Source: DATLOJ01 sp035536315
Lineage (GTDB): Bacteria; Actinomycetota; CADDZG01; JAHWKV01
Length of the DNA: 11,629 bases
Reading direction: 5' to 3'
Assembly (NCBI GenBank): GCA_035536315.1
Contig: DATLOJ010000122.1
Coordinates: 1 to 11,629 of the forward strand
Shown: piece by piece, positions 1-7,562 of the stretch
Numbering within the stretch: the first letter of the stretch is position 1
How the letters are laid out: the number at the start of each line of letters is the position of its first letter
Notes under the pieces: generated by a model
What the model was told of the DNA's origin: nothing
The model's input: only the letters and a program-made list of their open reading frames with translations
Database searches by the model: none
Translations under genes and position numbers: made by a program

Positions 1-1140
1 CCGGATAGTGGGGATGTGCAGTCGACCAAGTCATGTCTCGGGGCGCTTGGTTTCCAGATCGAAGGGGACCAGAAACTTCAGGTGACCTCGGCGGGTTGGC
101 GCCCCCAAAACAATGCCTCTTTGGATGCGGGGAACTCCGGAACAACGATGCGTCTTCTGATGGGTGCTCTGGCCGGCTCGGAGGGCGAGTTCGAGATATC
201 CGGTGACGCATCTCTATCGGCCCGCCCGATGGGAAGAGTCGCGAAACCACTCAAGAAGATGGGGGCGCGCATCGATCTGCAGCGCAAAGAGTTCCCCCCC
301 GTGCGCATCGAAGGATCCGGTCTCACCGGGATCGATTACGCGCTCGATGTCCCCAGCGCCCAGGTCAAGAGCGCCGTTCTGCTCGCAGGATTGCAGGCCG
401 AGGGACGGACCCGCGTTTCCGAGTCGCAAATTACTAGGGATCACACCGAACGACTTCTCGGGTGGCTGGGTGTTGCAGACGCCATTGAACCGCGCGTCAC
501 CGAGGTATCCGGCACTGCAGAGATTCCTGCTTTTGAGATCGACATCCCCGGCGACTTTTCCGCCGCGGCATTTCACATTGCTGCGGCCTGCCTGGTGAAA
601 GGAAGCCGCGTCCTCATCCACGGTGTCGGCCTGAACCCGACGAGGATTGGATTTCTCGATGCAATTCGGAGCATGGGAGCAACCGTGACGGTCACCATGG
701 AGTCCGAGTGGCCGGAGCCCCACGGAACTCTTGAGGTGAGCTCGCACGGCCTGGTCGCATTCAGTCCCGACCCGGAAGTGATCCCCACAATGATCGACGA
801 GCTGCCCCTGATAGCGCTCATTGCGACTCAAGCCGAGGGAGTCAGCGAGATCAAGGGTGCCGCCGAGCTTCGCATCAAGGAAACGGACCGCATTGCCGTT
901 CTTGCAGCGGGACTTCGAAAGCTGGGGGCCGAGGTGGAGGAGTGGCCGGACGGCATTGGGATAAGCGGACGGACACCGCTCGTCGGGACCGAACTCGATC
1001 CACAGGGGGACCACCGGCTGGCTATGACCTTCGCGCTCGCGGGGTTGGTCTCGAAATCGCAAGTCGTTGTTCGGGATTGGGAATGTACTCAGGTTTCGTA
1101 TCCCGGCTTCGAACGCGATCTCGCCCGGGTGCTCTCGTGA
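1..1140 (+). CDS. aroA: 3-phosphoshikimate 1-carboxyvinyltransferase (EPSP synthase), 5'-truncated by the window
   Basis: Transfers the enolpyruvyl group of PEP to shikimate-3-phosphate in the cytoplasmic shikimate pathway. The frame is open from base 1. The first visible residues (DSGDVQSTKSCLGALG) match the region about 50 residues into the family, so the N-terminal lysine/serine/arginine substrate motif lies upstream. The GTG at 16 is internal, not the start. About 379 residues are present of a usual ~430. Visible motifs in order: AGNSGTTMRLL (PEP-binding loop), LSARPMGR, SAQVK (355-369), RDHTE (436-450), NPTR (634-645), DELPLIA with the catalytic Asp, RIKETDR and GDHRLAM. SAQVK, RDHTE and NPTR are signatures of class II EPSP synthases, the group with reduced glyphosate sensitivity. 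The TGA stop overlaps the cmk GTG start in a GTGA tetranucleotide, implying translational coupling. Identification is secure; tolerance is only inferred. Confidence 0.97.
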   Translation, partial: PDSGDVQSTKSCLGALGFQIEGDQKLQVTSAGWRPQNNASLDAGNSGTTMRLLMGALAGSEGEFEISGDASLSARPMGRVAKPLKKMGARIDLQRKEFPPVRIEGSGLTGIDYALDVPSAQVKSAVLLAGLQAEGRTRVSESQITRDHTERLLGWLGVADAIEPRVTEVSGTAEIPAFEIDIPGDFSAAAFHIAAACLVKGSRVLIHGVGLNPTRIGFLDAIRSMGATVTVTMESEWPEPHGTLEVSSHGLVAFSPDPEVIPTMIDELPLIALIATQAEGVSEIKGAAELRIKETDRIAVLAAGLRKLGAEVEEWPDGIGISGRTPLVGTELDPQGDHRLAMTFALAGLVSKSQVVVRDWECTQVSYPGFERDLARVLS

Positions 1141-1787
1141 AAGGGCCCGTGGTTGCAATCGACGGTCCTGCGGGCTCGGGCAAGAGCACAGCGGGCCGCG
1201 CGATCGCGGACGCGCTGGGCATTCCGTTCATCGAGACCGGATCGATGTACCGGGCCCTCGCGTTAGCGGCGCTCCGGTCCGAGACCAAGCTGGACGACGA
1301 ACGGGCACTGGTTTCCTTGATCGATGATGCGAAGCTCGAGTTCTCGGGCGGAGGAGCGCGAATCGAAGGCGAGGACGTAAGTCACCTGCTTCGAATGCCG
1401 GAGGTATCGGCAGCGGCGTCGGCAATCGCTGTCCATCCGGAAGTGAGAGCGGAGATGGTGAAGATGCAGCGAACCCTTGTTCCCGAATCGGGGGCCGTCG
1501 TGGAAGGAAGAGACATCGGCACGGTCGTTCTTCCCGATGCCGACGTAAAGGTGTTTCTCACGGCGTCTCATGAGGAACGAGCCGCAAGAAGAACCAACGA
1601 AGAGACACCAGGAGGGTCGGTTGAGACGCCTGAGCAAATCCAGTTGCGCGACAGAACGGATTCGGAAAGGGCCGCCTCGCCACTGGTGCCTGCAGAGGAT
1701 GCGATCGTGATCGATTCAACTTCAGTGCCCGTCGACGAGATCGTGAAGAGAATTCTCGAGCTCTGCAGAAGTGGATTGCCCTCATGA
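1137..1787 (+). CDS. cmk: Cytidylate kinase (CMP/dCMP kinase)
   Basis: Phosphorylates CMP and dCMP with ATP, feeding pyrimidine nucleotide pools. The start is taken as GTG at 1137, which overlaps the aroA stop (GTGA) and puts the P-loop GPAGSGKST at residues 10-18, as usual for the family. The frame is open further upstream, but that part only shadows aroA. Other visible motifs are ETGSMYRA (nucleoside-binding segment), VEGRDIGTVVLPDADVKVFL and the LRDRTDSERAASPL lid/CMP-binding motif with its arginines, then DAIVIDST. The 216 residues are near the lower end for bacterial Cmk, fitting a form without the extra CMP-domain insertion. Its TGA stop overlaps the der ATG in ATGA, so it is the middle gene of a coupled aroA-cmk-der run. 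No separate promoter is visible. Confidence 0.96.
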   Translation: MKGPVVAIDGPAGSGKSTAGRAIADALGIPFIETGSMYRALALAALRSETKLDDERALVSLIDDAKLEFSGGGARIEGEDVSHLLRMPEVSAAASAIAVHPEVRAEMVKMQRTLVPESGAVVEGRDIGTVVLPDADVKVFLTASHEERAARRTNEETPGGSVETPEQIQLRDRTDSERAASPLVPAEDAIVIDSTSVPVDEIVKRILELCRSGLPS

Positions 1788-3127
1788 CGTCCGGACCTCT
1801 TCCGCGCGTGGTCGTCGTGGGGCGCCCGAACGTCGGCAAATCCACCCTGGTCAACCGTCTTGCCTCGCGCCGCAACGCAATCGTCGGGCCGATGCCGGGC
1901 CTTACCCGCGACCGGCTCGACCTCGAGGTCGAGTGGCGAGGGAGGCGCTTCACCCTCAGCGACACCGGGGGGCTCATCGAAGCCGCTATGCAGAATCCCG
2001 AATCCGACACGATCGACTCGAAGATTGCGTCGAAGGCAATGCACGCCGTTAAGGATGCGGATCTCGTTCTGTTCGTAGTCGACGCTCATGTGGGCGCGAC
2101 GTCAGATGAGCTCGCTCTTGCGAAACGTCTTCGAAAAGCGACGGTTCCTCTCATCGTTGTGGCGAATAAGGTCGACAACGAAGCGGTGGAGGCCTCAGTT
2201 CCAGACCTTTGGAGTTTGGGACTCGGAGAACCGCTCCCGGTCTCTTCCACGCACGGCACGGGGTCGGGCGACCTGCTCGACCGCATCGTCGACCTTCTCC
2301 CGGAGAAGCAACAGGTCGAGGAGAGGCCACGGATCCCTTCGATTGCGCTCGTCGGCCGCCCGAACGTGGGCAAGTCGTCGTTGTTCAACCAGTTGTACGG
2401 AGAAGAGCGCACGATCGTCCACCACGAGCCCGGAACAACCAGGGATTCAATCGACAGCCTCGTCGAGATTGACGGCAAGACCTACCGGTTTATCGATACG
2501 GCCGGAATTAGAAGGCGGGCCAAGACGCACGGGGTTGAGATATTCGGCGCGTCGCGCACCCAGGAATCGATCAGAAGGGCCGACGTTGCGATCCTTGTTG
2601 TCGATGCAGCCGAGGGCGCCACATCTCAGGACCAGAGGATTGCGCAGCAGGTCTCGGAGTCGGGGGCCGGAGCGATTCTGGCCCTCAACAAATGGGACTT
2701 GATCGAAGGAGAACAGGAGGCAGACCGGGCCGAGCTTTCGATGAAGCAGCGGCTTCACTTCGTGGGTTACGCGCCGATGATCCGCGTCTCAGCGAAAACA
2801 GGGAGAGGGATCACAAGGCTGGCCCCGCACATAGAAGAGGTGCTGGATGCTCGGCACTCGAGGATTCCAACGGGCCAGCTCAACGAGATCGTTCACGAAG
2901 CGCAACAGAAGACTCCACCACCGCGCTACCGAACAAAGAACGCAAGAATCTTGTATGCCACGCAAGCCGAGACGGAACCTCCCGGCTTCGTTCTGTTCGC
3001 CAACGTGCCGGTGCTGGCCGACTCGTGGCTCAAGTTCTTGGAGCGGAGACTGCGCGAGGAGTTTGGCTTTGTTGGAACGCCGATGAGGTTTCATGTGCGC
3101 CTCAGGACGCCGGGGGCCGGCCGCTAG
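1784..3127 (+). CDS. der: Ribosome biogenesis GTPase Der (EngA)
   Basis: Essential GTPase with two tandem G domains that acts in assembly of the 50S ribosomal subunit. It has 447 residues, typical for the family. The first G domain has the P-loop GRPNVGKST (13-21), a DTGG switch II and ANKVD. The second has GRPNVGKSS (191-199), DTAGIRRR, and NKWD near residue 302. The KH-like RNA-binding domain fills the C-terminus (roughly from 350), including the typical PPRYRTKNARILYATQ and FANVPVLADSWLKFLERRLRE-type segments. The ATG start overlaps the cmk stop (ATGA), so it is probably translated by coupling. The TAG stop sits in a CTAG shared with the convergent acyltransferase gene, leaving no room for a terminator between them. 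Confidence 0.98.
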   Translation: MTSGPLPRVVVVGRPNVGKSTLVNRLASRRNAIVGPMPGLTRDRLDLEVEWRGRRFTLSDTGGLIEAAMQNPESDTIDSKIASKAMHAVKDADLVLFVVDAHVGATSDELALAKRLRKATVPLIVVANKVDNEAVEASVPDLWSLGLGEPLPVSSTHGTGSGDLLDRIVDLLPEKQQVEERPRIPSIALVGRPNVGKSSLFNQLYGEERTIVHHEPGTTRDSIDSLVEIDGKTYRFIDTAGIRRRAKTHGVEIFGASRTQESIRRADVAILVVDAAEGATSQDQRIAQQVSESGAGAILALNKWDLIEGEQEADRAELSMKQRLHFVGYAPMIRVSAKTGRGITRLAPHIEEVLDARHSRIPTGQLNEIVHEAQQKTPPPRYRTKNARILYATQAETEPPGFVLFANVPVLADSWLKFLERRLREEFGFVGTPMRFHVRLRTPGAGR

Positions 3128-4161
3128 GCGGCGTCCCCAGCAGCAGCGCTCTTCGCGAGAGCCGCCTCCCTGTCGACGATCCACTTGTCGATCCGCTCCC
3201 ACCACCCGTACAGCCACTCGATCAGCTCGTCCTGGCCCTCCGGTACTTCGCTCGGCGGGATTCTCCAGTAACGAGCAACGATGGGTTGCGAGAGCGGGAT
3301 CCGGCTCCAAAGCTGCTTGAAGGTTCCGACCTCCTCGAGCACCGCATGTGCCACGAAGACGACATCGGCCTGTCTTGCGTTTCGAAGGGCGGCCATCACC
3401 CCGCCGTGGCGCGGGGGGAGAACGTGCTCCATCTTCTCGGCCCTGACGGCCGCCGCGTCGTGACCTTTGCTCTTGAGGTAATCGATAGCGCGCTGCCGAA
3501 CCTTCGGCGTGAAGTCCTTGCCTTCGGGAAACAGCACGAATGCATCCCTGTCGCCAAGGCCACTCGCCAGGTCGGCGATCGTTTCGATGTACATGCTGCG
3601 CCGCTTTGGGTCGTGCTTGATGAACCGGTTGGGAGTGCGGTTCAGCATGATGTCGAACATCGGCTCCCACTGGAGCTTGGCCAGCATGACGATTCTCGGC
3701 CTTCTCTCGTAACCCACCAGGATCGTGCCAATCAAGAGCAGTGAGTTGCCAGGCCCTGCGTGCCTGCTGAAGACAAGGATCGGCCCTGGCCTTGGAACGG
3801 GCCTGTCCTCGATGTGAATGCGGATGTGGAAGAGCTTGCGTGCGACCTTGTCGATCGTCGCCAGCCACCAGCGCATGAAAGCGTAATGCGCCGACTGCAT
3901 CTTCTCCGTCTTAATGCGCGTTCCGAAGAGCGCCCGGAACCACAGGATTGTGAGGCCCACAAGACCGACGACTTCGAACGCCGCGTAAGTGATCACGAAT
4001 AGAACGATGCGGGTCGTCCTCCAGTTACCGGGCGAGAAGAAATCTGCGATCGCAGACAACAACAGCAGCAGGGGAGAGGCGAAGACGATCAACAATGAGA
4101 TCACCAGCGCGATGGGAGCGACAACGAGTCGTCTTACGGGTCGAGGGGGCAGAAGGTCCAC
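3124..4161 (-). CDS. PlsC-family membrane-anchored lysophospholipid acyltransferase with HX4N motif
   Basis: Family role: transfer of an acyl chain to a lysophospholipid or related acceptor at the inner membrane. The start is GTG at 4161, giving 345 residues. Two hydrophobic segments (about 13-39 and 51-75) would anchor it. The acyltransferase fold follows, with motif I at SRHAGPGNSLLL (His134) and the FPEGKDFTP motif (211-219). In motif I the usual catalytic Asp of HX4D is Asn139 (codon AAC), one transition away from Asp, so activity is uncertain. Motif spacing and the LFPEG element are otherwise intact, and the reading frame shows no decay. It starts 14 nt after the patatin-like gene on the same strand, with only a weak GGAA before the start, so coupled translation is likely. 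Substrate is unknown; it need not be the main PlsC for phosphatidic acid. Confidence 0.85.
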   Translation of the reverse strand: MDLLPPRPVRRLVVAPIALVISLLIVFASPLLLLLSAIADFFSPGNWRTTRIVLFVITYAAFEVVGLVGLTILWFRALFGTRIKTEKMQSAHYAFMRWWLATIDKVARKLFHIRIHIEDRPVPRPGPILVFSRHAGPGNSLLLIGTILVGYERRPRIVMLAKLQWEPMFDIMLNRTPNRFIKHDPKRRSMYIETIADLASGLGDRDAFVLFPEGKDFTPKVRQRAIDYLKSKGHDAAAVRAEKMEHVLPPRHGGVMAALRNARQADVVFVAHAVLEEVGTFKQLWSRIPLSQPIVARYWRIPPSEVPEGQDELIEWLYGWWERIDKWIVDREAALAKSAAAGDAA

Positions 4162-4175
4162 GGCGTCGTTTCCGC

Positions 4176-5039
4176 CTATTTCGCAGACGCCAGCGATGAC
4201 AGATAAGCAGCGCTGGCCTTGTGCGCGGAATCGATGCGGCGCGCAACGGCTTTGAAGTTGCGGTAGTTGAGCTGCTTCAGCTGGCTCGGCTTCATCGATG
4301 GCTGACCTGTGGGTAGAACGTGCGCCACAACTCCCTTCGGCAGCTTGGCAAGATCGGTGGCAAACCGATGGCGCCGCGCAATTTCAAAAGCCACGAACGC
4401 GACCTGCAAGGAGGTACGCGGGGGAGTGAGCGGTTGCTCGATCCGCCCAACATGCAAAACGAAGATCTCTTTGGCCCCCAGCTCGACCGCGCGAGAGATA
4501 GGGATGCTGTTGACGATGCCTCCGTCGACGAAATGCTCCCCATTTATTTCAACCGCAGGCAGCACACCGGGAATCGCCGAGGAAGCGAGGATCGCCGGGG
4601 CAAGGGGGCCGGAGTCGAACCAGTGCTCAGAGGCTCGCTCGATGCAGGCCGCTACACAATGAAAGGGGGTCGGCAACTCCTCGAAGGTCTTGACGGGCAG
4701 CAGCCGCTCGATCAAGTCCTTGAGGGCCTTGTTCGTATGCATATGCGTCCGCCCACGAACGAGATGAGCCGCCCCCGCGAACATCGAAGACCCGAATATC
4801 TGCGACTGATCCAAGCCGAGCCAGATCTCGCGCAGCTGATTCACCATCGACAGGGAAGCATCGGCGGCGACGGCAGCCCCGTTCAAGGCGCCCACCGAGG
4901 TTCCGATTACGACGTCAGGCTTGACTCCATGCTCGAGCAGAGCCTTGATCATTCCGACCTCGTAAGCCCCCTGGTGGCCCCCGCCACCCAGAACGAGGGC
5001 CGTGCGAGGTTTGCGTGTCTTGCGAACGGGGGCCGGCAT
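4176..5039 (-). CDS. Patatin-like phospholipase (RssA/YlbK-type serine esterase)
   Basis: A predicted cytoplasmic or membrane-associated lipid acyl hydrolase with a Ser-Asp dyad. I chose ATG at 5039 (287 aa). A TTG at 5048 would add three residues and sits directly behind an in-frame TGA, so nothing longer is possible. The oxyanion-hole motif GGGGHQGAYEVG lies at about residues 18-29, the nucleophile elbow GTSVG has Ser48, and the catalytic Asp is in DGG at about 172 (add 3 for the TTG start). SSAIPGVLP before the Asp is also typical. Length fits short bacterial patatins. No signal peptide or transmembrane segment is seen. It lies 14 nt upstream of the acyltransferase gene; together they could form a deacylation/reacylation pair for phospholipid remodelling, which is inference from the neighbourhood. 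Confidence 0.92.
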   Translation of the reverse strand: MPAPVRKTRKPRTALVLGGGGHQGAYEVGMIKALLEHGVKPDVVIGTSVGALNGAAVAADASLSMVNQLREIWLGLDQSQIFGSSMFAGAAHLVRGRTHMHTNKALKDLIERLLPVKTFEELPTPFHCVAACIERASEHWFDSGPLAPAILASSAIPGVLPAVEINGEHFVDGGIVNSIPISRAVELGAKEIFVLHVGRIEQPLTPPRTSLQVAFVAFEIARRHRFATDLAKLPKGVVAHVLPTGQPSMKPSQLKQLNYRNFKAVARRIDSAHKASAAYLSSLASAK

Positions 5040-5086
5040 CGCCGCCAATCATAGAGTTGGCGACCCAACCGCTAATATGAATTCGA
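5040..5086. promoter_or_regulatory. Divergent spacer between patatin-like gene and tRNA-Pro, probably holding promoters for both
   Basis: This 47-nt spacer is the only noncoding DNA between the minus-strand lipid genes and the plus-strand tRNA gene. It contains an AT-rich core (TAATATGAATTC, 5073-5084) in otherwise GC-rich sequence. TAATAT at 5073-5078 could be a -10 element for the tRNA (4 of 6 consensus bases, 8 nt before the tRNA). The opposite strand reads TATTAG there, a similar -10 for the lipid pair. I find no convincing -35 at 16-18 nt on either strand, so the exact promoter sites are uncertain. Confidence 0.35.
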
Positions 5087-5160
<74 letters not shown>

Positions 5161-5212
5161 CAAATGGCTTAGAGCTCTTCTGCCTCGTGTCTGCTCTCAC
5201 CAAACCTCACTA

Positions 5213-7519
5213 GTGGCGGCTACTGGGAAGGACGCGTCAGAATCAACATTCGCAAGTCGGTCGGAGAAGCTTGTTAGCGAGGAGGGGTTTGAGACGACTG
5301 ATTCCCCGTTAGCCCTACCTGTGGGGACAGTCACTCTGCTACTGGGTGACCTCGAGGGTTCTACAGCGAGGTGGGAGGCATCTCCCGCAGAGATGACAGA
5401 AGCACTTTCTAACTACGACCGCCTTCTGGAGAGGGTGCTTGCCGAGAACCAAGGGGCACGGCCGAGGGACCAAGGAGAAGGGGACAGCTTCCTCGCCGGG
5501 TTCGCTCATGCATCGGATGCGATCTCCTGTGCCATTTCCCTTCAGGCACAAATAGCGGAACAGGGTTTGACTCAAATCAGGCTCCGACTGGCGATCCACA
5601 CCGGAGATGTACAGCTTCGCGACAAACAAAACTACGCTGGTCCAGCAGTCAACCGCTGCGCACGGCTGAGGGCGCTCGCCCACGGCGGCCAGACGCTGGT
5701 CTCACAGAGTACGTACCAGCTGGTTGCCGACCGTCCACCGATGGACTCGGGTTTCAAAGACCTCGGGACACATCGGTTGAGGGATCTCGGCAGGCCGGAG
5801 CATGTGTACCAACTGCTGCATCCGCGGCTTCCAGCAGACTTTCCCCCGCTGAGCTCCCCAGAGTCGGTTCCGAACAACCTCGAGACGCAACTCACGTCCT
5901 TCGTTGGTCGCCGGCAGGAGCTAGAGCGGATACTCAAACTGCTACAAACAGCGCGCCTGGTCACCCTGACGGGCATGGGGGGAGTCGGCAAGACACGACT
6001 GGCAGCAGAGGCGGCTTCTTCGTCGCTCGAGCGTTTCGCAGACGGAGTTTGGTGGGTTGACCTGGCATCGGTACAAGACCCGGGTGTGGTTCCCGAAGTC
6101 GTTGCACAGGCTATCCGCCTACCGGGCGGGGGAGGCGGAAGTACCTCCATGGGGTCACCCAATGCGGCCAGTGGGTCTCCGGTCGATGAGCTTGCAAACG
6201 CGCTCGGCGAGATGCGCATCCTTGTGGTTCTCGACAACTGCGAATATCTGAGAGCAACCTGTGCCGAGCTGGCACACCGATTGCTCAAGGAATGTCCGAA
6301 CCTGAAGCTCGTGGCCACGAGCATCCAACCGCTTGGAGTCGACGGTGAGCGCGTAGTGCTGATTCCGCCTATGGGGACGTCGGGAGCAACTTCCTCCGGC
6401 GGTTCAACCGACATCGCCGAGGCGACCCAACTCTTCCTCGAACGAGCTCGGCAGCACGAGAGCGACACGGTTTTCACTGACGAAGACATCGAGGCGATTG
6501 ACGCCATCTGCCGGAGGGTTGACGCGCTTCCCTTGGCGATCGAGCTAGCCGCCGCCCACATTCGAATGCTTACTCCTGTCCAGATTCTCGAACGACTAGA
6601 TGATCGTTTCGGTTTTCTCACCCGAGGAGCCACTACCACGGCCGATCGTCATCGGACTTTAAAGAACACGATCGACTGGGGGTTTGGGCTACTAACCCAG
6701 CTCGAGCAGAAGCTTTTGACCCGCCTGGCGATCTTCTCCGGTGGATTCACGCTCGAATCCGCCCAGGGGGTTTGTGCCTTCGGGGAGATCCAGGCCGACC
6801 AGGTGTACGAGCTACTGTCTTCACTGGTCGACAAGTCTTGCGTCGTACGGCGCCTTCGGGCGGGACGGGCCCGCTACTACCTTCTGGAGACTATCCGGCA
6901 ATACGGCATAGACCATCTTCCGGCCGCCGCGCCAACAGCAGAATCGACGGATCGGAAACTGCGCTTGGTCAGGGAGGGGGACTACTGGAGGGTCGGCCCC
7001 GTCGACAGCTCCATCCTTCTCAGGGATTCAAAAGGACTCCGTTACATAGCTTCGCTTGTTTCGCGGCCAGGCCACGACGTGTTCGTCCTGGACTTGTTGG
7101 ATGTGAGTGAAGGCGCCAGCGCCCAGGAAAGTGCGGCGCGCAGAGCGGTCGGAGATGCAGGAGAGATGCTCGATACAACGGCGCTTCGCGCCTACAGGGA
7201 GCGGATCCTGGAAATTGAAGGCGAACTCGAGGAGGCCCGCGGCTTCAACGAAACCGAACGAGTGACGCTTCTGGAAGATGAAAGCCGTCAGCTTTCGGAG
7301 GAGATCAGCAGCGCCTTAGGAATCGGTGGGCGGATCAGGTCCGCAGCGTCCGCGCCCGAACGAGCAAGGGTGAGTGTGACAAAGGCCATCAGGACTGCGA
7401 TACGCAAGATCGGGGACGAGGACGATTGGCTTGGGAAGCACCTCGATCGGTCGATCCGAACAGGTATCAGGTGCATTTACGTCCCTGACACGCCCGCCGT
7501 CTGGCAAGTGCAGCCATGA
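5213..7519 (+). CDS. Class III nucleotide cyclase domain - STAND/NB-ARC ATPase - C-terminal wHTH-like module regulator
   Basis: A 768-aa multidomain signalling protein, probably cytosolic. Residues ~36-200 are a class III adenylate/guanylate cyclase homology domain with metal-binding Asp46 (LGDLEGST) and Asp91 (QGEGDSF), transition-state Asn147 and Arg151 (VNRCARL), and Gln87/Asn140 at the base-recognition sites. Residues ~228-565 are a STAND/NB-ARC ATPase: FVGRRQEL, Walker A GMGGVGKT (Lys260), Walker B ILVVLD (Asp341), LPLAIELAAA and the winged-helix end LLETIRQYG. Two Gly/Ser-rich stretches (about 305-325 and 386-400) sit in ATPase loops. From ~583 it changes to a basic, helix-rich module instead of the TPR repeats expected next; those are in the following gene. 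The GTG start at 5213 has no Shine-Dalgarno; GTG at 5321 (residue 37) is a shorter alternative that keeps the cyclase domain. Ligand, target and actual cyclase activity are unknown. Confidence 0.88.
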   Translation: MAATGKDASESTFASRSEKLVSEEGFETTDSPLALPVGTVTLLLGDLEGSTARWEASPAEMTEALSNYDRLLERVLAENQGARPRDQGEGDSFLAGFAHASDAISCAISLQAQIAEQGLTQIRLRLAIHTGDVQLRDKQNYAGPAVNRCARLRALAHGGQTLVSQSTYQLVADRPPMDSGFKDLGTHRLRDLGRPEHVYQLLHPRLPADFPPLSSPESVPNNLETQLTSFVGRRQELERILKLLQTARLVTLTGMGGVGKTRLAAEAASSSLERFADGVWWVDLASVQDPGVVPEVVAQAIRLPGGGGGSTSMGSPNAASGSPVDELANALGEMRILVVLDNCEYLRATCAELAHRLLKECPNLKLVATSIQPLGVDGERVVLIPPMGTSGATSSGGSTDIAEATQLFLERARQHESDTVFTDEDIEAIDAICRRVDALPLAIELAAAHIRMLTPVQILERLDDRFGFLTRGATTTADRHRTLKNTIDWGFGLLTQLEQKLLTRLAIFSGGFTLESAQGVCAFGEIQADQVYELLSSLVDKSCVVRRLRAGRARYYLLETIRQYGIDHLPAAAPTAESTDRKLRLVREGDYWRVGPVDSSILLRDSKGLRYIASLVSRPGHDVFVLDLLDVSEGASAQESAARRAVGDAGEMLDTTALRAYRERILEIEGELEEARGFNETERVTLLEDESRQLSEEISSALGIGGRIRSAASAPERARVSVTKAIRTAIRKIGDEDDWLGKHLDRSIRTGIRCIYVPDTPAVWQVQP

Positions 7520-7562
7520 TCGTTCCGTTGGATTTCACGGGCCCTTCGATGGAGTTACGCCA
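6908..7562 (+). other. Module-bearing segment that separates the STAND and TPR halves of the regulator
   Basis: Before this segment the protein follows the usual NB-ARC order to LLETIRQYG (codons ending at 6907). After it, the next gene resumes with LRNRHLDFFLEMAQEAE, the stretch that normally follows within a few tens of residues. In between lie a 17-residue linker, a module (about 6959-7507) and a stop codon. The module has three visible parts: SILLRDSKGLRYIASLVSRP (wHTH-like start), a Glu/Arg-rich predicted helical hairpin (around residues 660-705), and ERARVSVTKAIRTAIRKIG running into RSIRTGIRCIYVPD. From memory this module usually closes longer actinobacterial cyclase/ATPase/TPR proteins, so its position before the TPRs is unusual. 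No transposase or clear flanking repeats were seen. Confidence 0.6.

Noticed and set aside
2692..3744. Long plus-strand open frame (350 codons) across der and the acyltransferase gene
   Set aside because: It spans two convergent real genes in other frames, is rich in Arg/Pro/Gly, and has no recognisable motif; a GC-rich shadow frame.
2789..3868. Minus-strand open frame of 359 codons overlapping der and the acyltransferase
   Set aside because: It lies out of frame under a well-supported acyltransferase and der, and its composition (Arg/Gly/Gln) is typical of a shadow.
5163..5184. Palindrome AGAGCTCT after the tRNA as a terminator
   Set aside because: The arms meet with no loop and no U-run follows, so it cannot form a normal intrinsic terminator.
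5632..6639. 335-codon minus-strand frame opposite the STAND domain
   Set aside because: It is rich in Ser/Arg and antisense to a motif-perfect NB-ARC domain, with no family resemblance.
7431..7562. TTG start at 7431 for the TPR gene
   Set aside because: The extra codons only shadow the end of the upstream gene and have no TPR-regulator similarity; GTG 7563 has a GGAG at correct distance.
6908..7562. Simple frameshift or sequencing error as the cause of the split regulator
   Set aside because: The module ends in a typical way before the stop and about 650 nt separate the two halves, so one or two missing bases cannot rejoin them; an assembly chimera is still to be excluded by reads.
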